NCBI RefSeq assembly: GCF_048771995.1
Contig: NC_133063.1
Location: forward strand, 59,865,310 to 59,929,309
Direction: 5' to 3'
Origin: Taeniopygia guttata
Taxonomy: Eukaryota; Chordata; Aves; Passeriformes; Estrildidae
DNA length: 64,000 bases
Below the pieces are notes generated by a model, which saw only the letters and a program-made list of their open reading frames with translations, made no database searches and was not told the origin of the DNA. Shown in pieces: positions 20,926 to 63,989 of the stretch (positions are counted from its first letter, which is position 1; each line of letters opens with the position of its first letter). The position numbers and the translations under genes are program-made.

Positions 20926-23404
20926 GTTGCTGCAATTTTCAGAGATGCATTCTTAGCTCCCCATCAAGCTTTTACTTGATGGCCCTATAATTTACCATCA
21001 CCTTATTTTCAAATTTATTATTTGCTCTGGTTAAATTAAATGTAAATAATTTGAAATAGTTTTGTATGCTTGTTAAAGATTCTACTTTAAGTGTTAAAAA
21101 TTTTGTGAAACCAAAGAATAATAATTATATTTACTTTTTGTAAAAAATTCAATGGATAAACAATTCACTTTTGCACACAGTATTGTGTTTGAAAATAAAT
21201 AAAGCTAGGGCATATTCCTGCTGTCTCATATAAGAAAAATGCATCTGAATTTGTGAGAATTGTTATGTAAATAAGCTTAGCAATGGCCTGCTACACCATT
21301 TTTACACTCTGTAAACAGAAACGTGTTTTCTAAAGGTAAAGTTGTTCTCCTTAGAAATAAATCCTAAACTAGGAACCAGTTTACCTGCCAAAAAAAAACA
21401 ATTCTAGGTTCAATTGTTCAGTGACCTTTAACTTTAGCTAGTAAAAATAGGAGTTCTACATAGAATGGTCTTTTGGTTGAAATAATCAAGATGAATGCAG
21501 CACTTATATTAACTATGTTCTGCATTTTTGTTTACATGGAGTGAAAAAAGTTAATAGATTTCAGTAACTGATACGGAAATGAGTATTTTGATTAGGCCCA
21601 TTACTATAATTCATTTTTTTCTTAAATGACATCACACTTTTACCAGCGTTAAATTAATAGAGCTGCTGCTGGGCCCTCTTTTTTTAGTAGAAAATTCTCA
21701 TATATTTAACTGATTTATTTTTGTCATGTGCCAGGACACATACAGAGCTGTTTTAAAACATTATTTTCATAACTAACTTAAATAAACTGACTCTGATTTC
21801 ACCTTCAAAATATTTGAGAGATTTTTATCTACACCCCCTTTATTTGTCCTTTACTTGCCAGAGTCTGTCCGATACTATTTTTGTATTTGCCTGAGTCATA
21901 CTTGAGTACTTCCATGTCTTCTGCTTTGCTTTAGACAGAGCTATGCATTTAAAATAATTCCATTAATAGAATTCACAGACAACTTGTAGCTGTACTGAAT
22001 TCTCTTTTAAGTATTCTCTTACCCATTTCCCAATGTGACCAGTGTTATGGAACAAGCGAGACTGTTCCTATCTGTTGCCAACGCAGTGACAAAGTTCTGA
22101 TAATGTGCTCTTTTCGTTCATGCTAGATACCTGGAGAAACTTTTAAAAGGGGGAGGAAGATCCTTCCCAATACTCATATGTTTTCTGATTAAAGCCCATG
22201 GGTTTACAAGTTCTAGGAAGTATAATTAATGTTGAATTATTTGCTGGAGAAAGACCATGAGAATAACTGAATAAATGAATGTCTGGCTATCTATTTTTGT
22301 TAGTATGGCAGGATGAGGACTTAAAATGTATATAAGCAGTTATGCATAAATAGGAGGTAGGAGGACCAGGATCTCCCATCTGTCATACCTTGACAAAATT
22401 AGTTCACTGCTCCTCACTTGCGTTGTTTTCCGCTAACTTGCCAGTAAAGCAGCTTTGTTCTGTAATCATAAGGTATGGATGTGTATGCATGCTGTGCAGA
22501 TCATCTGTGTACTGTTGCATGGATGAAAAGCAGAATTCACCTTTCTAACACTGTAACCCAAGTTAAAGGACTAACAAACAGTAACTATAAACCACACTTC
22601 TGGTGAATCAGCCCTATGGGAGAGTTGCAGACTGCACACAAAATGCACAGCTACCTCCTAGACAGTAGAAAAGGCTATCTTTACTCTTGCCTTTGTGAGT
22701 ATTGAATGATGTGTATAGGACAGGAGTTGCAAGTGCTGTGTCCAGGTATCTGTCCTTTGAAAGGGAAGATGAATAAAAGTGTAGATTTAAAGGATTTGAA
22801 ATCAGCTTTTTACTGAGCAAGAATTAGAATGGGTAACTCTATGTATACACATTGTTACTGGGAAATTAACTTTGCATCGTTCTAGTAGGGATTATGCCTA
22901 TATAATGGGTGTAAGTGGGATTTGAACTTGATTTCAGTCTGCTGACCATTTACTAAAGGGTTGCTTTTCCCATGTCAGATTTGTAAAATCAGTATAAAGA
23001 TTTGGCCACAGATTCTTAGTAGTTTCTTCATTTGATTACCTTAATGAGAAAGGAAATACCTAGTTGTTCCAGTTTGACAGTATCAGGGAGATTAAATTAC
23101 CCATTTCTAGAAGTCATCAATGATACTAGTGCATGGCTCATAGCACCTCCAGGTGCTAGGCACATGGAGGTTAATTTGCCATAAAATGTTTTGTGAAGCG
23201 TATGAGGTATTACTTTTCTTTTGCAAAGATTCTCAGGGGAAAGGAAAGGGGGGGTTGTTGTGTGAGGAGGCATACAAAGTCTTTGACTATGAATTTGCTG
23301 TGGTACTTCAGTGCCCAGGGCAGCAGGATTCTTTGGGTTCAGGTACTTATGTGCCACAACAAACTGTGTATAAAGGTTGGGCGGGGGTGAAGCGCCCCAC
23401 AAAG
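20926..23404. other. Intergenic spacer, no gene seen
   Basis: AT-rich DNA between the long antisense CR1 and the CR1 that borders the AGTPBP1 promoter. No coding, RNA or repeat feature is recognised. An undetected non-coding RNA or enhancer cannot be excluded. Confidence 0.55.
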
Positions 23405-23755
23405 GTATTGCAGAATCACGTAATAGGTCAGGTTGGAAGGGACGACAGTGGGTTATGTGGTCCAACATCCCTGCTCGAGCAGGGTCATCCTACAGCATAC
23501 CACACAGGATGATGCCCAGAGGGTTCTTAAGTATCTCCAGTGCAGGAGACTCCACAACCTCTCTGGACAATCTGTGCCACTACGTGGTCATCCGCACAAC
23601 AAAGAAGCTCTTCCTTGTGTTCAGGTGGAACTTCCTGTGCATCAGTTTGTGCCCGTTGCCTCTTTTCGTACTGCTCCCGAACCACCGAGAAAAGCCTGCT
23701 TCCATGCTCTTGCTCCCCGCCGGTCCCCCATTAGACACTTGTGTATCTCACAGAA
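23405..23755 (-). repeat. CR1 LINE fragment at the AGTPBP1 promoter
   Basis: Minus orientation: AGAATCACGTAATAGGTCAG, then GGAGACTCCACAACCTCTCT and GGAACTTCCTGTGCATCAGT. It is the same subfamily region as 15826-16130 in the opposite orientation, and it ends just before the CpG island. Confidence 0.87.
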
Positions 23756-23769
23756 GACGTACTGCTCAG

Positions 23770-24510
23770 GCGCGAGTGGCTGGTGCGGGGCGGCCAGCCA
23801 GGGGGATTCACGCGGCTCAAGCGGCGCCGCTCCATCCGTGCGCTCCGGACGGGCCGGGCACCGGGCACCGCGCTCCTCGCGGCGGCGGCGCTTGCGCGCG
23901 GGCGGGGCGCGGCGGGGCCGGTGACGCGCTGCGGTGCGGGCAGGTCCTGCCGCCGCCGCAGGAGCACGGCGGGGGCGCAGCGCCGAGCCGCCGCCGCCGC
24001 CCCCGCCCGAGCGCCGCGGGGTGAGTGGGGGCTCCCCGCCCGCCGCCAAAGCGAAGCCCCGCCAGCGGACATCGCCTTGGGCAAGGCGGAGCGGGCCGCA
24101 GCGGGGCAGGGCCGGGGCCGGGAGCGGGGCTGGGGCGGGGCTCGGCTCCTGTGTGCCGGGCTCCCCGGGGCTGCCGGGCGCGCTCCTGCGGGCGCCGGGG
24201 GATGTGTGCGGAGCCGCTCGGGCACGGCGGCTCTCTGCGGGAGCCGCGCCCTGCGCGCTCTCGCCCGCAGGCCCTGCGGTGGGAGCGGTCCTCGTTTCCG
24301 GGCCCGGCCGCGGGCGGGGTGGAGCCGGCGGTGCGCGGAGCCCCGCGCCGGGCGCGGGACGATCGTGTCCCCGTACTCCGTGCGGTGCGCAGCCGGCCCG
24401 TGCCGCTCCCTGCTCGGCCCGGCGGCCCTGCAGCAGCCGGGGCTGCGTTCAGCCCTGCCCCTGCCGCCCCCAACGCTGCGGCTCTGCCCCGCTGCCCCGC
24501 CGGAGGGGTA
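23770..24510. promoter_or_regulatory. AGTPBP1: CpG island / AGTPBP1 promoter
   Basis: A GC- and CpG-dense block with several GC boxes (GGGCGGGG near 23900), a TGACG half-CRE near 23921 and long CG-rich runs. It holds the plus-strand exon 1 donor at 24021. No TATA box is seen, typical of a housekeeping CpG promoter. A minus-strand CR1 stops at its left edge. Confidence 0.85.
23890..24020 (+). other. AGTPBP1: AGTPBP1 exon 1 (non-coding, 5' end approximate)
   Basis: A strong donor, GCGCCGCGGG followed by GTGAGT, lies at 24020/24021 inside the CpG island. The start near 23.9 kb is inferred from GC boxes, not from a defined initiator. Extra untranslated exons between here and 33912 are possible. 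Confidence 0.55.
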
Positions 24511-24699
24511 GCCCGAGCATGGGCTTTGGGTGGAAAATACGGCCTTTGGAATAACATTTGCTTCATGTGCCTTACGACTTGGCCTGCCCAACGTCTGTTT
24601 CACTTAACGCTCCGTGAGTAGGAGTTTGTCAACATTTGTGGTTTGGTTTTTCTTTTTCTTTCTTCTTCTTTTTTGTTTTTTCCTTTTCCTGTTTTTTTC

Positions 24700-24703
<4 letters not shown>

Positions 24704-24734
<31 letters not shown>
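24704..24734 (+). repeat. T homopolymer (29 T) followed by AG
   Basis: A pyrimidine-rich run from about 24643 ends in 29 T then AG in AGTPBP1 intron 1. It could act as a splice acceptor or be a worn poly-A tail of an antisense insertion. Confidence 0.5.
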
Positions 24735-25158
24735 GAGTGGAAATCTAGCACAGCAAGTGTTTCTTTGTAGATACCGGTTCAAATGCTCGACAGAGGTTTG
24801 AGAAATGGGTTGCACATCAGGGTGGGGTGGTGTTTTTCTTCATTGTAAACTGCTTTCAGCCACCGAAAGCTTTGTGTGAAATGTTTAGAAATACACAGGT
24901 GGACAAACTGTGATGGTTACTTGGAGCAATAATCTTTCAATGGTATGTATAGGCAGAAAGTAAATTCCTTTGTACCTGTATGATGTAAAAACATCGTGAA
25001 GCTTCTATATAACCTTGTGGTGTGAAGGTTGATTTTTGTGTACTAATTTTTCCAGCATGAGAAAATTAGCTCTACAATAAGTGTATTCCCACGAATTATA
25101 TTTCTTCAAAGAAATATGTGTCTGCACTACCTTTTTGGGTTACATTTCATGAAAAGGC

Positions 25159-25163
<5 letters not shown>

Positions 25164-25193
<30 letters not shown>

Positions 25194-25196
25194 CAG
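25164..25196 (+). repeat. T homopolymer (30 T) followed by CAG
   Basis: Thirty T then CAG in AGTPBP1 intron 1; acceptor-like, but no donor-bounded exon is evident after it. Confidence 0.5.
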
Positions 25197-28100
25197 GAAG
25201 CTTTCAGTGTGTAGTTTGTGTAACCCTGAGTAACTGGATGTTGCTTATGGGATAGCCCCATCTTTTGCTTAATCCTTCACTGAAATTATACTTATGACCA
25301 AAGGATTTTTCTGGAAATGCAAGTCTGTGTTGGAATATCTTTTAATGTCTTTGGCTGGGGAGTGACAAGATAATGTCCCTTCCTGAAAACATTTTTTTAA
25401 TGTCAAGATAATTTTAATACATAGTTTCTGATGTTTCAGTTCACTATTGTGATTTTTTTTGTGCCACTATAAATTAAGCAAAATAACTTTTTTTTTAAAA
25501 GTTTAATTTAAAGAAAGGATTCTTTCTGTATTTTTCTTTTTCAGAAAGGGTGGAAATTATCTCAAATCAAGGAGTAGTCTTGGTATGTGAAGTGACACCC
25601 AATATATGTTTGTGTAAAGCAATACCTGATCTCAGGCTTAACTTTCAGGTCAGGTGTTGGAGGTGGCAGTGCTCATATTTTAGTTTTCGCATTCAAGAAC
25701 TTCACAGGTTATTTTCCAAATTTAAGATTTTGAGCTTGAAGGATATTCAGTTGTTTTGGCAGAAGATTTGTGTTAGTTATCTTACTGCTGCTAGGAGCAA
25801 CTTCCCTGAAATTACATGTAAGAAGCTACATGTAAAGAGAAAAAGGTGAGAGGCTCTGTGAAGTCCTTTGAGTTTACAGAAGGAGTTTGCTATTTCACCT
25901 TGTGTTTAGGTTTTAGTTTAGTTCAGCTTCTCACTCAACAGCTTGTCAGCAGTGTGTCACATGATTAGAAACTTCGAAGTCTTTAAAATTCATGGTGATA
26001 CTCTGCTAGGCACAGTTGGGGATCACCTGTTTTTTGGCTCTCAGTATGTTATTTGAAACATCTCCTTGAATTCCAGTATATGTGAGCTGCGTGCTCTTAG
26101 GAGATAGCTCCCGTAGTACGAATTGCTAATGTTCAAAACCACTGAGTGCTAATCAACTCACCCTGGCTCTGGAGTATAACTGCAGTAATTGAAGCGTTGA
26201 AACTCCTTAAAGAACTTAGAGGGGATGTCAGGTTTCTTGGAGTGAGTGTGAGAGTGCTGAACAAGGCAACTGCTTGTGTGAGTGCTTAGGAGAGATTTAT
26301 AACAGCAGCGTATCAATGGGTATGTTTCCAGGCCCTGCCACTATCCACAGCTTAACTGTCCAATATCCTGTGCTAAGCATCAAGAAGATTATGAACTATC
26401 CAGTGTGTGTCCTGGGAACAGGGGTGATTCAGCATGGTTTCCATTTGGAAATGCAGGAACCATAGGAAGACTGGAACCAGCAGAGAGGCGGGAGCACCCA
26501 AACATCCTTCCTTTCTTTTGCAACAGCTGCAGAGGCAACAGTCCTGAAAGTGTCACCCCAAAACAATTAGTATATTACAAGGCACATAAAAACTTCCACT
26601 ACATCCTTTATAAAACTTAAAATTACTGAGAAACAGGGTGCCCAGGGGTTGCAAACTAGAGGTAGGTCATACTGTTGTAATTGTTCCAAGGTTAATTCTT
26701 AAATAAGTGGTACAAATCAAGATTTTTGAAAGGGATAACAGGGAGTATTATGGGTTGTTATGACTGTGTTTCTGCACATCAATGAGGTTTGAAGGGTTTG
26801 ATGTATATTTAGGTAGATAAATCTGCAACATGAAGCCATGGAGTTTTTTTCTTTTTAATTTTTTAATCTAGATTAAAACCAGGATTGCAGGTTTGCTTTT
26901 TCAGGTTTGTGAACTAGGAAGTTTAGATCTTTGAGTTGATTTTTTTACAGACTGATCTTAACCATCAAGACAGTGTAACCCAAAGGAGCAATCACTGGGT
27001 TAAGTGCCAGAAAGCACCTCTGACATTTACCAATGTATTAAGCTTTTCCAAGAGCTGGCAAAAGTTCCTAGGTTTCCAGATCTCATTCAGTTCATGGTGT
27101 AGGGAAATACTTAGTTTCTGCTGTGGTTTTCCTTTTCCTTCTGGCTGTTTTTATTGCTTCCTCCTCCCTCCCTGTGCCATCCACCTCCTGCCTGATAAAA
27201 GGGTTATGCCGGCTGGGCAAGAAGTAGCTGACTAATGCAGTATTTCTGTCAGCTTAAATCACATAAACTTTGAACGTGATACTATGTGACCCTGATGACA
27301 GCAAGTTTGTCGCATCTTGAAGTAACCTTATGCCTGCAATGCTAGTAACTTTCTAAGAGCTTCTTTCCAGGCAAGAAATAAAGTACTGGTTGTGTTTTAG
27401 TCTGCTCCTTTCCCAGCAAATGCTTTTCTTGATTGCTTGCTTAGGTTTTTTGGCTGCTTTTGTCAGACTTTGTTTTTGCAGTCAAGTGGACTAGTGCTAA
27501 TGGCTGCATGACATAGTTGGCAGCCTTCTGTAAAGGACTTTGGTGCTTCAGTTGCCTGTGAAGTTTTATGTATGTCATTTTGAATGTCTGATTATATGCT
27601 GCAGTTTACCTAGTCACGTCAAAAAGTTGGCGTTTTGCTATAATGCAGCAACGGGTAAGCGAATCAGCTGACTTTTTTGTTCCCTACTATAAATATTTAT
27701 GGCAAATGGCATAAGGGAAAAGCAGTAACTGATTTTCAGAAGTATTTTTTCTTTGACTAGTGAAGGTTGTTAGCCTTTTAATTTTGTTTTAGATTTATGA
27801 ATTAGGCTCTCTTCCACCAAAAACTTCTTTTTTTATCTGCTTAGAGGTCTTGAGTAGTCATTAGGTAAGGGATTATTTTCTGCCATTTCCACATAAAGTC
27901 TTAAAATTACATCTGGAAGAAACAGTTTTTCTACTATCTTGAACAAACATTTTCTCATGAAAAAAAAAAAAAACACTTCTAAGGTACTTTTAGGTATGCT
28001 ATAATACTTTGATGGCACTAAAACCTTTTGTACTGCTATATATTAATAGGAAGAGATAGCTGTTCAGTGTGTACTCAGTGCCATTCCATCCTGTTTTACA

Positions 28101-30274
28101 ATTCAGTTACAAAACCAGCCAGTCCTGATAATTGACTCTCTCTGGGCTATTGATTAGGACTTTAATTGCTGTGAAATACAGCCGAAGGTTCGGCATGGGG
28201 GGGAAGTCTGGTTTTGTTTTCCAGTGCTTGTAAAGGTTCAGGAACTGGGCTAGGAATAGTCAACTTCAGGAAACAGATTGTCACTACTACATTAGTTATC
28301 ATTCTTTATATATATGGCTCTGTTTAATGCATTGTGATTGAGTACAGTGTAGTATTTGCCAACTTGAAACTTAATTGTGAAGCTTGAAGGATTTCCCCAG
28401 ATTTTTAGTATGGTTTATCGGTAACCAAAGCTTCTATGGATCGTTCTGTGCATTGAGATTTTAGGATACAAAGCAGTTTGTACAAATAACTCTGGCATCT
28501 CCAATAGCTTGTGAGATTTTTTACCTAACAATAAGCATCACATTTTTATTAAGGAAATTGTTCACATGCAGTAACTTTGCTACTTTGTATAGCATTAAAA
28601 TAGAACTGCATTCTTGGAAAAAAAAAAAACCCCAAAAAACAACCCACAACCAACCATTTTTTTCAAAAAGATAGTTGCGTAGGTTGTCATTTGAGACACT
28701 GAACTTGGAAACAATATGCTAAGTATGAAAGAGTAAAGGATTAAATTGACAAAGGAACTACTTAAGGTACAGTTGCTGGAACACCTGCAAATGGGCAGTC
28801 CTCCTTATGGTGCAGGAGGATGAGATGGGGGAGACTGCACCACTGTGTTAATAGCAGTGGCCATTTCTTACTGCTGTCAAAGGAAGAGTATTCTGTCCTG
28901 GTGAGTAATTATTTTGTGCGATGCTAGGTAACATACTGCTCATTTCTGTATGGCGTGTTGTGTGGTTTTGCTATATTTAGAATGCTGGTTATCACAGTGT
29001 TTACCTGCTCTCTACAAGATTTTTGGGTAGGTTGCTGTTGCTACAGAGACCATGACCAGCTGCCATGTGTTGCTGGTTATCCTAAATTTTTAACACAGAG
29101 TATATTCCTACAAATGTGAATTCACTTAGGTAAATAGTCCGTTCTTGCAAACAATTTGCTTCAGTGTTTAAAAATGTAAATCACAAGTGGTATTTTGGAA
29201 TTAAGATTGCCTAGAGCACAAAGAATGCAGAAGTCTTTTTATATGATTATGTTTAAACAGACTTACAAGTACTTTAAAAAGAATATTTTGACCCATTAAC
29301 AGCTTCTGAGACTTTGGGATGCATGAAATGAGATAATATGAAAAATGCATTTGCTTGTGATTTAGTCTGCATTGAACTGGGAGAACACACATGTACTGCC
29401 GTGAAAGGCAGAAGTGCTTTTGGAAGCCCAGAATGTAACCAGCTTCAGGGTTTCAATATAGGTTTTCTTCTGCCTAGCATTTGTGACCTTTTAAATAATT
29501 GTGTTTTCTCAGTTCGTACTTATAGTTTTTCTATTTAATTTTTAAAGCGTTGTGTTTTGACACTATTCTGTCACCTGAGATTTTGTACTCCTTCCTTTTT
29601 TTTGTGTACTAGTTGGCCTTTTTTCAGTACTGTAGCCTTTACCATGGATTTTGTTCAGCTACTTGCTTGCACTGTCTGATAAGTAGGTACACATCAAAGT
29701 AATGACTTCATTGCTGCAGTCTTATTAATTTTTTTAATCTTTCAAATCAATAGCTCCGTGATAATCAAAATTGAAGTCTGAGCTTTGCCTTTGAAAATAT
29801 TTTGGGTTGCACCAAGCTTTGGATACAAAGTAAAATATGGAAATATATATGTGTAGATGAACAGTCTTACAGGTTTTGTAGAGCTATTGTGATAGATAGA
29901 CATAAAAAACTTAAATTTTGGTGTTTCTCTTCATAAGTATAATTTGATATGTAATTTTAGCAACTCCTCCTTTTATGATAATAAGATACTGTGTTTTAAC
30001 ATATACTTAACAGACTCAAAAATATACCTTTCTATATAGTATTTATGAAGAGCACAAGTTTCTGGAAAATAAAAATGTAACAGAATATAGTGCAAGTAGA
30101 ACAGATTCGGTAGTATTGATAAACTTTGTATATCCATACTGGGTTTTGATTTTTCTGGTTTCTCTTGGAGAGAACTGTTTTTTTTGGGACCAGTGCTTTG
30201 CAGGAAGATCCTAGTATTAGCCATAGAAAATTTCAGACATTTCTTGCTCTTTGAAGTAGTCTATTTTCTGGTTG

Positions 30275-30400
30275 TGGTTTTTTTGGGTTTTTTTGGGGTT
30301 TTTTGTTTGTTTGTTTTTTGTTTGTTTGTTGTTGTTTTTTGGGGTTTTTTTTTGGCTGTTGTTGGGATTTTGTGGGGATTTTTAAAAAATTATTTGTGTG
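30275..30400 (+). repeat. G/T-rich low-complexity stretch
   Basis: Runs of T broken by GGG, GGGG and TTTG units in AGTPBP1 intron 1. It includes GTTTGTTTG repeats. Confidence 0.7.
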
Positions 30401-30867
30401 GTTTTCTTGTGTGTGGTAGCTTGGTTTCTTGAGGGACAAAAGGTATTTAAGTAAAGAAAATGCAAAGGTTCTTTAAATTTTATTAAAATTACATTTATAT
30501 TTCTAAGGCAGGCATGTTCTGTGTTAAAGTATTTTGGTCAATGGAACATGTGAATTCTCTTTATGTAAACGGAGAATGTCCTTCATTTTCAGGAACAGAG
30601 CGATTATCCCTGTTTTCTGTAAGAGAGAGTTTTAATAGCAGGATTTTATCACAAAAACTCTCTGTGGCTTTGAGAGATAGGATTTCTGCCAGTTTCAGTG
30701 AGAAAGAGAAACCTAATGTGAAAGTAGAGGTTTCTTGGTTAAAATAAAAATTTTGAGCCTCAGATGCTACATTATTGTATGTTTAATTTATGAGAATTTC
30801 TTTCTACTATCATGTTATTTGAATGACAACAGAAATGCTCAGCACTAATCTGTTATAACTGACTATG

Positions 30868-31180
30868 TGTTTTTTCTTCCTAGTGTCTAACCTAAACCTT
30901 CCTCCTTTCAGTTTAAAGCAATTGTGTTGCCTCTCGTCCTGTCTCTGCCCACCCTTGTAAAAAATTCCTATCCAGCTTTCTGGTAGTCTCTCTCTAGGTG
31001 CTTGAAGGCTGCTCTGAGGTTTCCCCAGAGCCTTCTCATCTCCAGGGTGAAGAGTCCCAACTGTTTCAGTCTTTCTTTGTATAGGAGAATTGTTCCGTCA
31101 CTCCAGTCATTTTTATTACCCCCTTCTGAACTTGCTTCAATAAGTTGACATCCTTGCTACACTGGGACACCTAAAACTTG
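30868..31180 (-). repeat. CR1 LINE fragment
   Basis: Minus orientation: TGTCTCTGCCCACCCTTGTA, CCCAGAGCCTTCTCATCTCC, GAAGAGTCCCAACTGTTTCA, ending near ACTGGGACACCTAAAACT. Both ends are truncated; it lies in AGTPBP1 intron 1. Confidence 0.82.
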
Positions 31181-33921
31181 TGTCAGTAAAATCTCCTCTG
31201 AATCCTGTTATGACGTCTGACCAGAAGTATTGCTGCCTTGGAGTGGCAGCATCTTGCTGTTCTTCTAGTACATATGTATGTATATTATATATATATATTC
31301 AGGAGGATGGAGAGGATGGAGTTTGTACAAGTCCTCTGTAGGCACTCCCAGTAATGCCTAATAGACACATCTGAACATGAAGTCTGAATGAAACAGTGCA
31401 AGTTCATTTCTTTAGCCATTGTTTTGAGCAAAAGAAAATTGCTTTGTGATTGTCCTTGCCATTTGGTAGTTTTGTGGTTAGAGTATTTATCTAAGAACTA
31501 GGAGTTCCATGGATTACATGTTGTTCTTGATTTTAGATTTTGGCAAATGCCAGAATTTCATAGGAAAGGTAAATACTGGAGGGGCTATCCTCTTTGCTTT
31601 TGCATGAACTTTGTCATTGAGTGTCAAATTTTCAGGGTGTTGAAAATCTGGATCAGCAGAGAAGGGGACTCAGTGACAAAGAATTCATCTAGGTGTGAGG
31701 CAAATATGTGCTCTTCTGAGAAGAAAGGAAAATATGAAAAAAACGTGTAACTTCACGCAGGCCATTTAATTTATTTTACTGTTGATAGCATTATTACAGC
31801 AATTATTACAGTGTTGCTTTCTGATCTTGTGGAGACTGCCTGTTTCCCCTGTCTAGATGGGAGAATGAATGAGATAACATTTCACAGGCAAGGTGGAAAG
31901 GGAAAGGGAGATTGCAGACAATCCAGCATTTATCGGTTTGGAATTCTACTTAGTCAGCACTTCTTGCTCTCCTGTGCTTCCCTCCAAATTGAAGTGCTTT
32001 CATTCAGTTGTTGTTGGTCCTTTGCAAGCAGAACTAATGCTAATTTTTCATCTGCTCTGCTACCACTGAAAGGCAGCTGGCATTGTTTAAAATATGTGTA
32101 AATTCATTCACCTTCTGCCTTTAGTTTTCTATTAAATGTTTATTCAAAATAAGGATAATATTAAAAGTTTTAAATTAATTTGGAAGTTTTTTCTGCATTA
32201 TCTAGTCAAATGTTAAAGAGGTTTTTTTTTTTTTCTTCAGTATGCATAGATGTCCCACCCCATCTCTCTGGATTGCTGCTGTGTGCATTTCTCTTTTCAT
32301 TTTTTCCTTGCTCCTTCTCATCTATTGTTAGTTTTGTTGGAGTTTTTTTTGTTTTGTTCTTGTGCTTTTTCTTTTTTATTTGACTTCTCCTCTTGACCTG
32401 GAGCATCAGTAAGTACTTTAATGCTTACTGACATACTTTGTGGTGAATTTGGACAAACAAAGACCTTGCAGTTCAAGATGGTTCAGCTCAGTAGCTGGCT
32501 CCACTTGTACAGCAGTTCAGTACACAATAATATATAGGCACTATTGGCTCTGGCAGACTGTTCATCATCTGCATGACAGCGGGTCCTGCTTTTGCTGGAA
32601 GCAAAACAGCTCTTGGTTACTTGAATCCAAGGGTCTGATTTCCACCCACTAAGACCTGCAACCTGGTTGGAATAATCCAGACTTTGTAATTAATGAAATT
32701 ATCAGTAATGTGGTGGACAAAACTTTTCTCTTGTTATTTTTATTTTGTTTAAAGGATTTCAAGATAGTGTACACTGGAAGGGTGCTTGGACAAAGCTAAG
32801 ACACCTGTTAACTTGAGTCAAGCTGGAATTCTTATGAAAAGTTAAGAATTTTCTTCCTGGATGCTGGGAAAATATTCTGCTTTCATGTAAGTTTGGAAAT
32901 AAGCCTGTTTCATACTTCATCTCCTTTATGCTTTTCGCAGTGGAGTGGAATTTTCCAGTAATAACAAACCTGACTATTTTTATGTGCTGAACAATAAGGA
33001 CTTTTGAGAGTTTTTACGAATTTCTTTGGGGAGCAGGGGATTGAGGGAGGGGGTGGATAGCTGTATGTGTATAGTCGGCTGTATTTCTTGCCTGTATTTC
33101 CTTGAGAAGAGTGCTTTATCATACTCATTCGCAGCACCCATGTCTTTGAACACCTATTTTCCCCTTTTCTGTCTTCTACCTTTAAATTAACCACTGAACT
33201 CTTGGAGGACATTTTTTTTTTTTCATAGTGGGAGTATTTGTCTGTCATTCATAGTACATCTCAGATGGAAGTACTGGTGCTCAGTTAATGGTCCTGTAGA
33301 CTGCAACCTTAATTGCTTGGAGGCACCATTTGAGGAAGCGGTGTGCCCTGAGGACACTATGTCCTTAGATGGATAGGAAAATTGAGTCCTTGGCACGATA
33401 TGGTTTCTGTCCAAGGAATGTATTGAGGTCTTGCTTAAATAAGAACACAAAATGCTCCATGTTTCTCACTGTGCCTCTAGCTTTTGTCATTCTATAGATA
33501 AAATTGGAGTCAGAAATCAGTATGTTGGGGCATATCATAGTATTGTCAAGTAAGTTTAAGAAAAGTATTTACTGGCTTCTTCAAAAACTTGATAAAATTC
33601 TGTCACTGACAGGAAAATAATGTCTAGTAAATGAGTGAAATAAGTCTCTGTTTTATTGTAATCAGACTTTCTGAACTTTGGTAGGCCTGAATTATAGTGC
33701 AGAATCGTACTCCATACTTAAAAAGCAATAGTTTATTTTAAAAGCTGGATCAAATAGTGTGAAGGGAGAGGAGCTTGTGACAGGGTGGAGAAACGCAATC
33801 ACTGTGAATTAATTTAGCTTTTCTAGTGAAGGGACATTCAGTATGGTGTCAGCATTTCTTCTCTAAAGAACAAAAGATGTCAATAATATGCAGTTGTTTA
33901 ATATCTTACAGGTTGTCAGAG

Positions 33922-33933
33922 ATGGTGATTTGA
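33922..33933 (+). promoter_or_regulatory. AGTPBP1: Three-codon upstream ORF (Met-Val-Ile-stop)
   Basis: ATG GTG ATT TGA lies in the same leader exon, ending 17 nt before the main start. Its ATG has G at -3 and G at +4, a good initiation context and at least as good as the main start. Such short upstream frames can lower or regulate translation; that role is inferred. Confidence 0.55.
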
Positions 33934-33950
33934 AGAATCATATTTCCGAT

Positions 33951-63989
<30,039 letters not shown>

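Larger units (their letters stand above)
24021..33911 (+). other. AGTPBP1: AGTPBP1 intron 1 (9.9 kb)
   Basis: This stretch separates the CpG-island exon from the leader/start exon. It holds two T homopolymers followed by AG (24704-24734 and 25164-25196), an antisense CR1 (about 30868-31180) and a G/T-rich stretch (30275-30400). No coding exon is seen. Untranslated alternative exons cannot be excluded. Confidence 0.6.

Noticed and set aside
23731-24621. Overlapping 200-290 residue frames on both strands at the AGTPBP1 promoter
   Set aside because: Same CpG-island artefact: several frames open at once, no family resemblance, and they span a repeat, promoter and exon 1.
30275-30400. G-quadruplex
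   Set aside because: There are enough G runs, but the loops are long and uneven, mostly T; low-complexity sequence explains it better.
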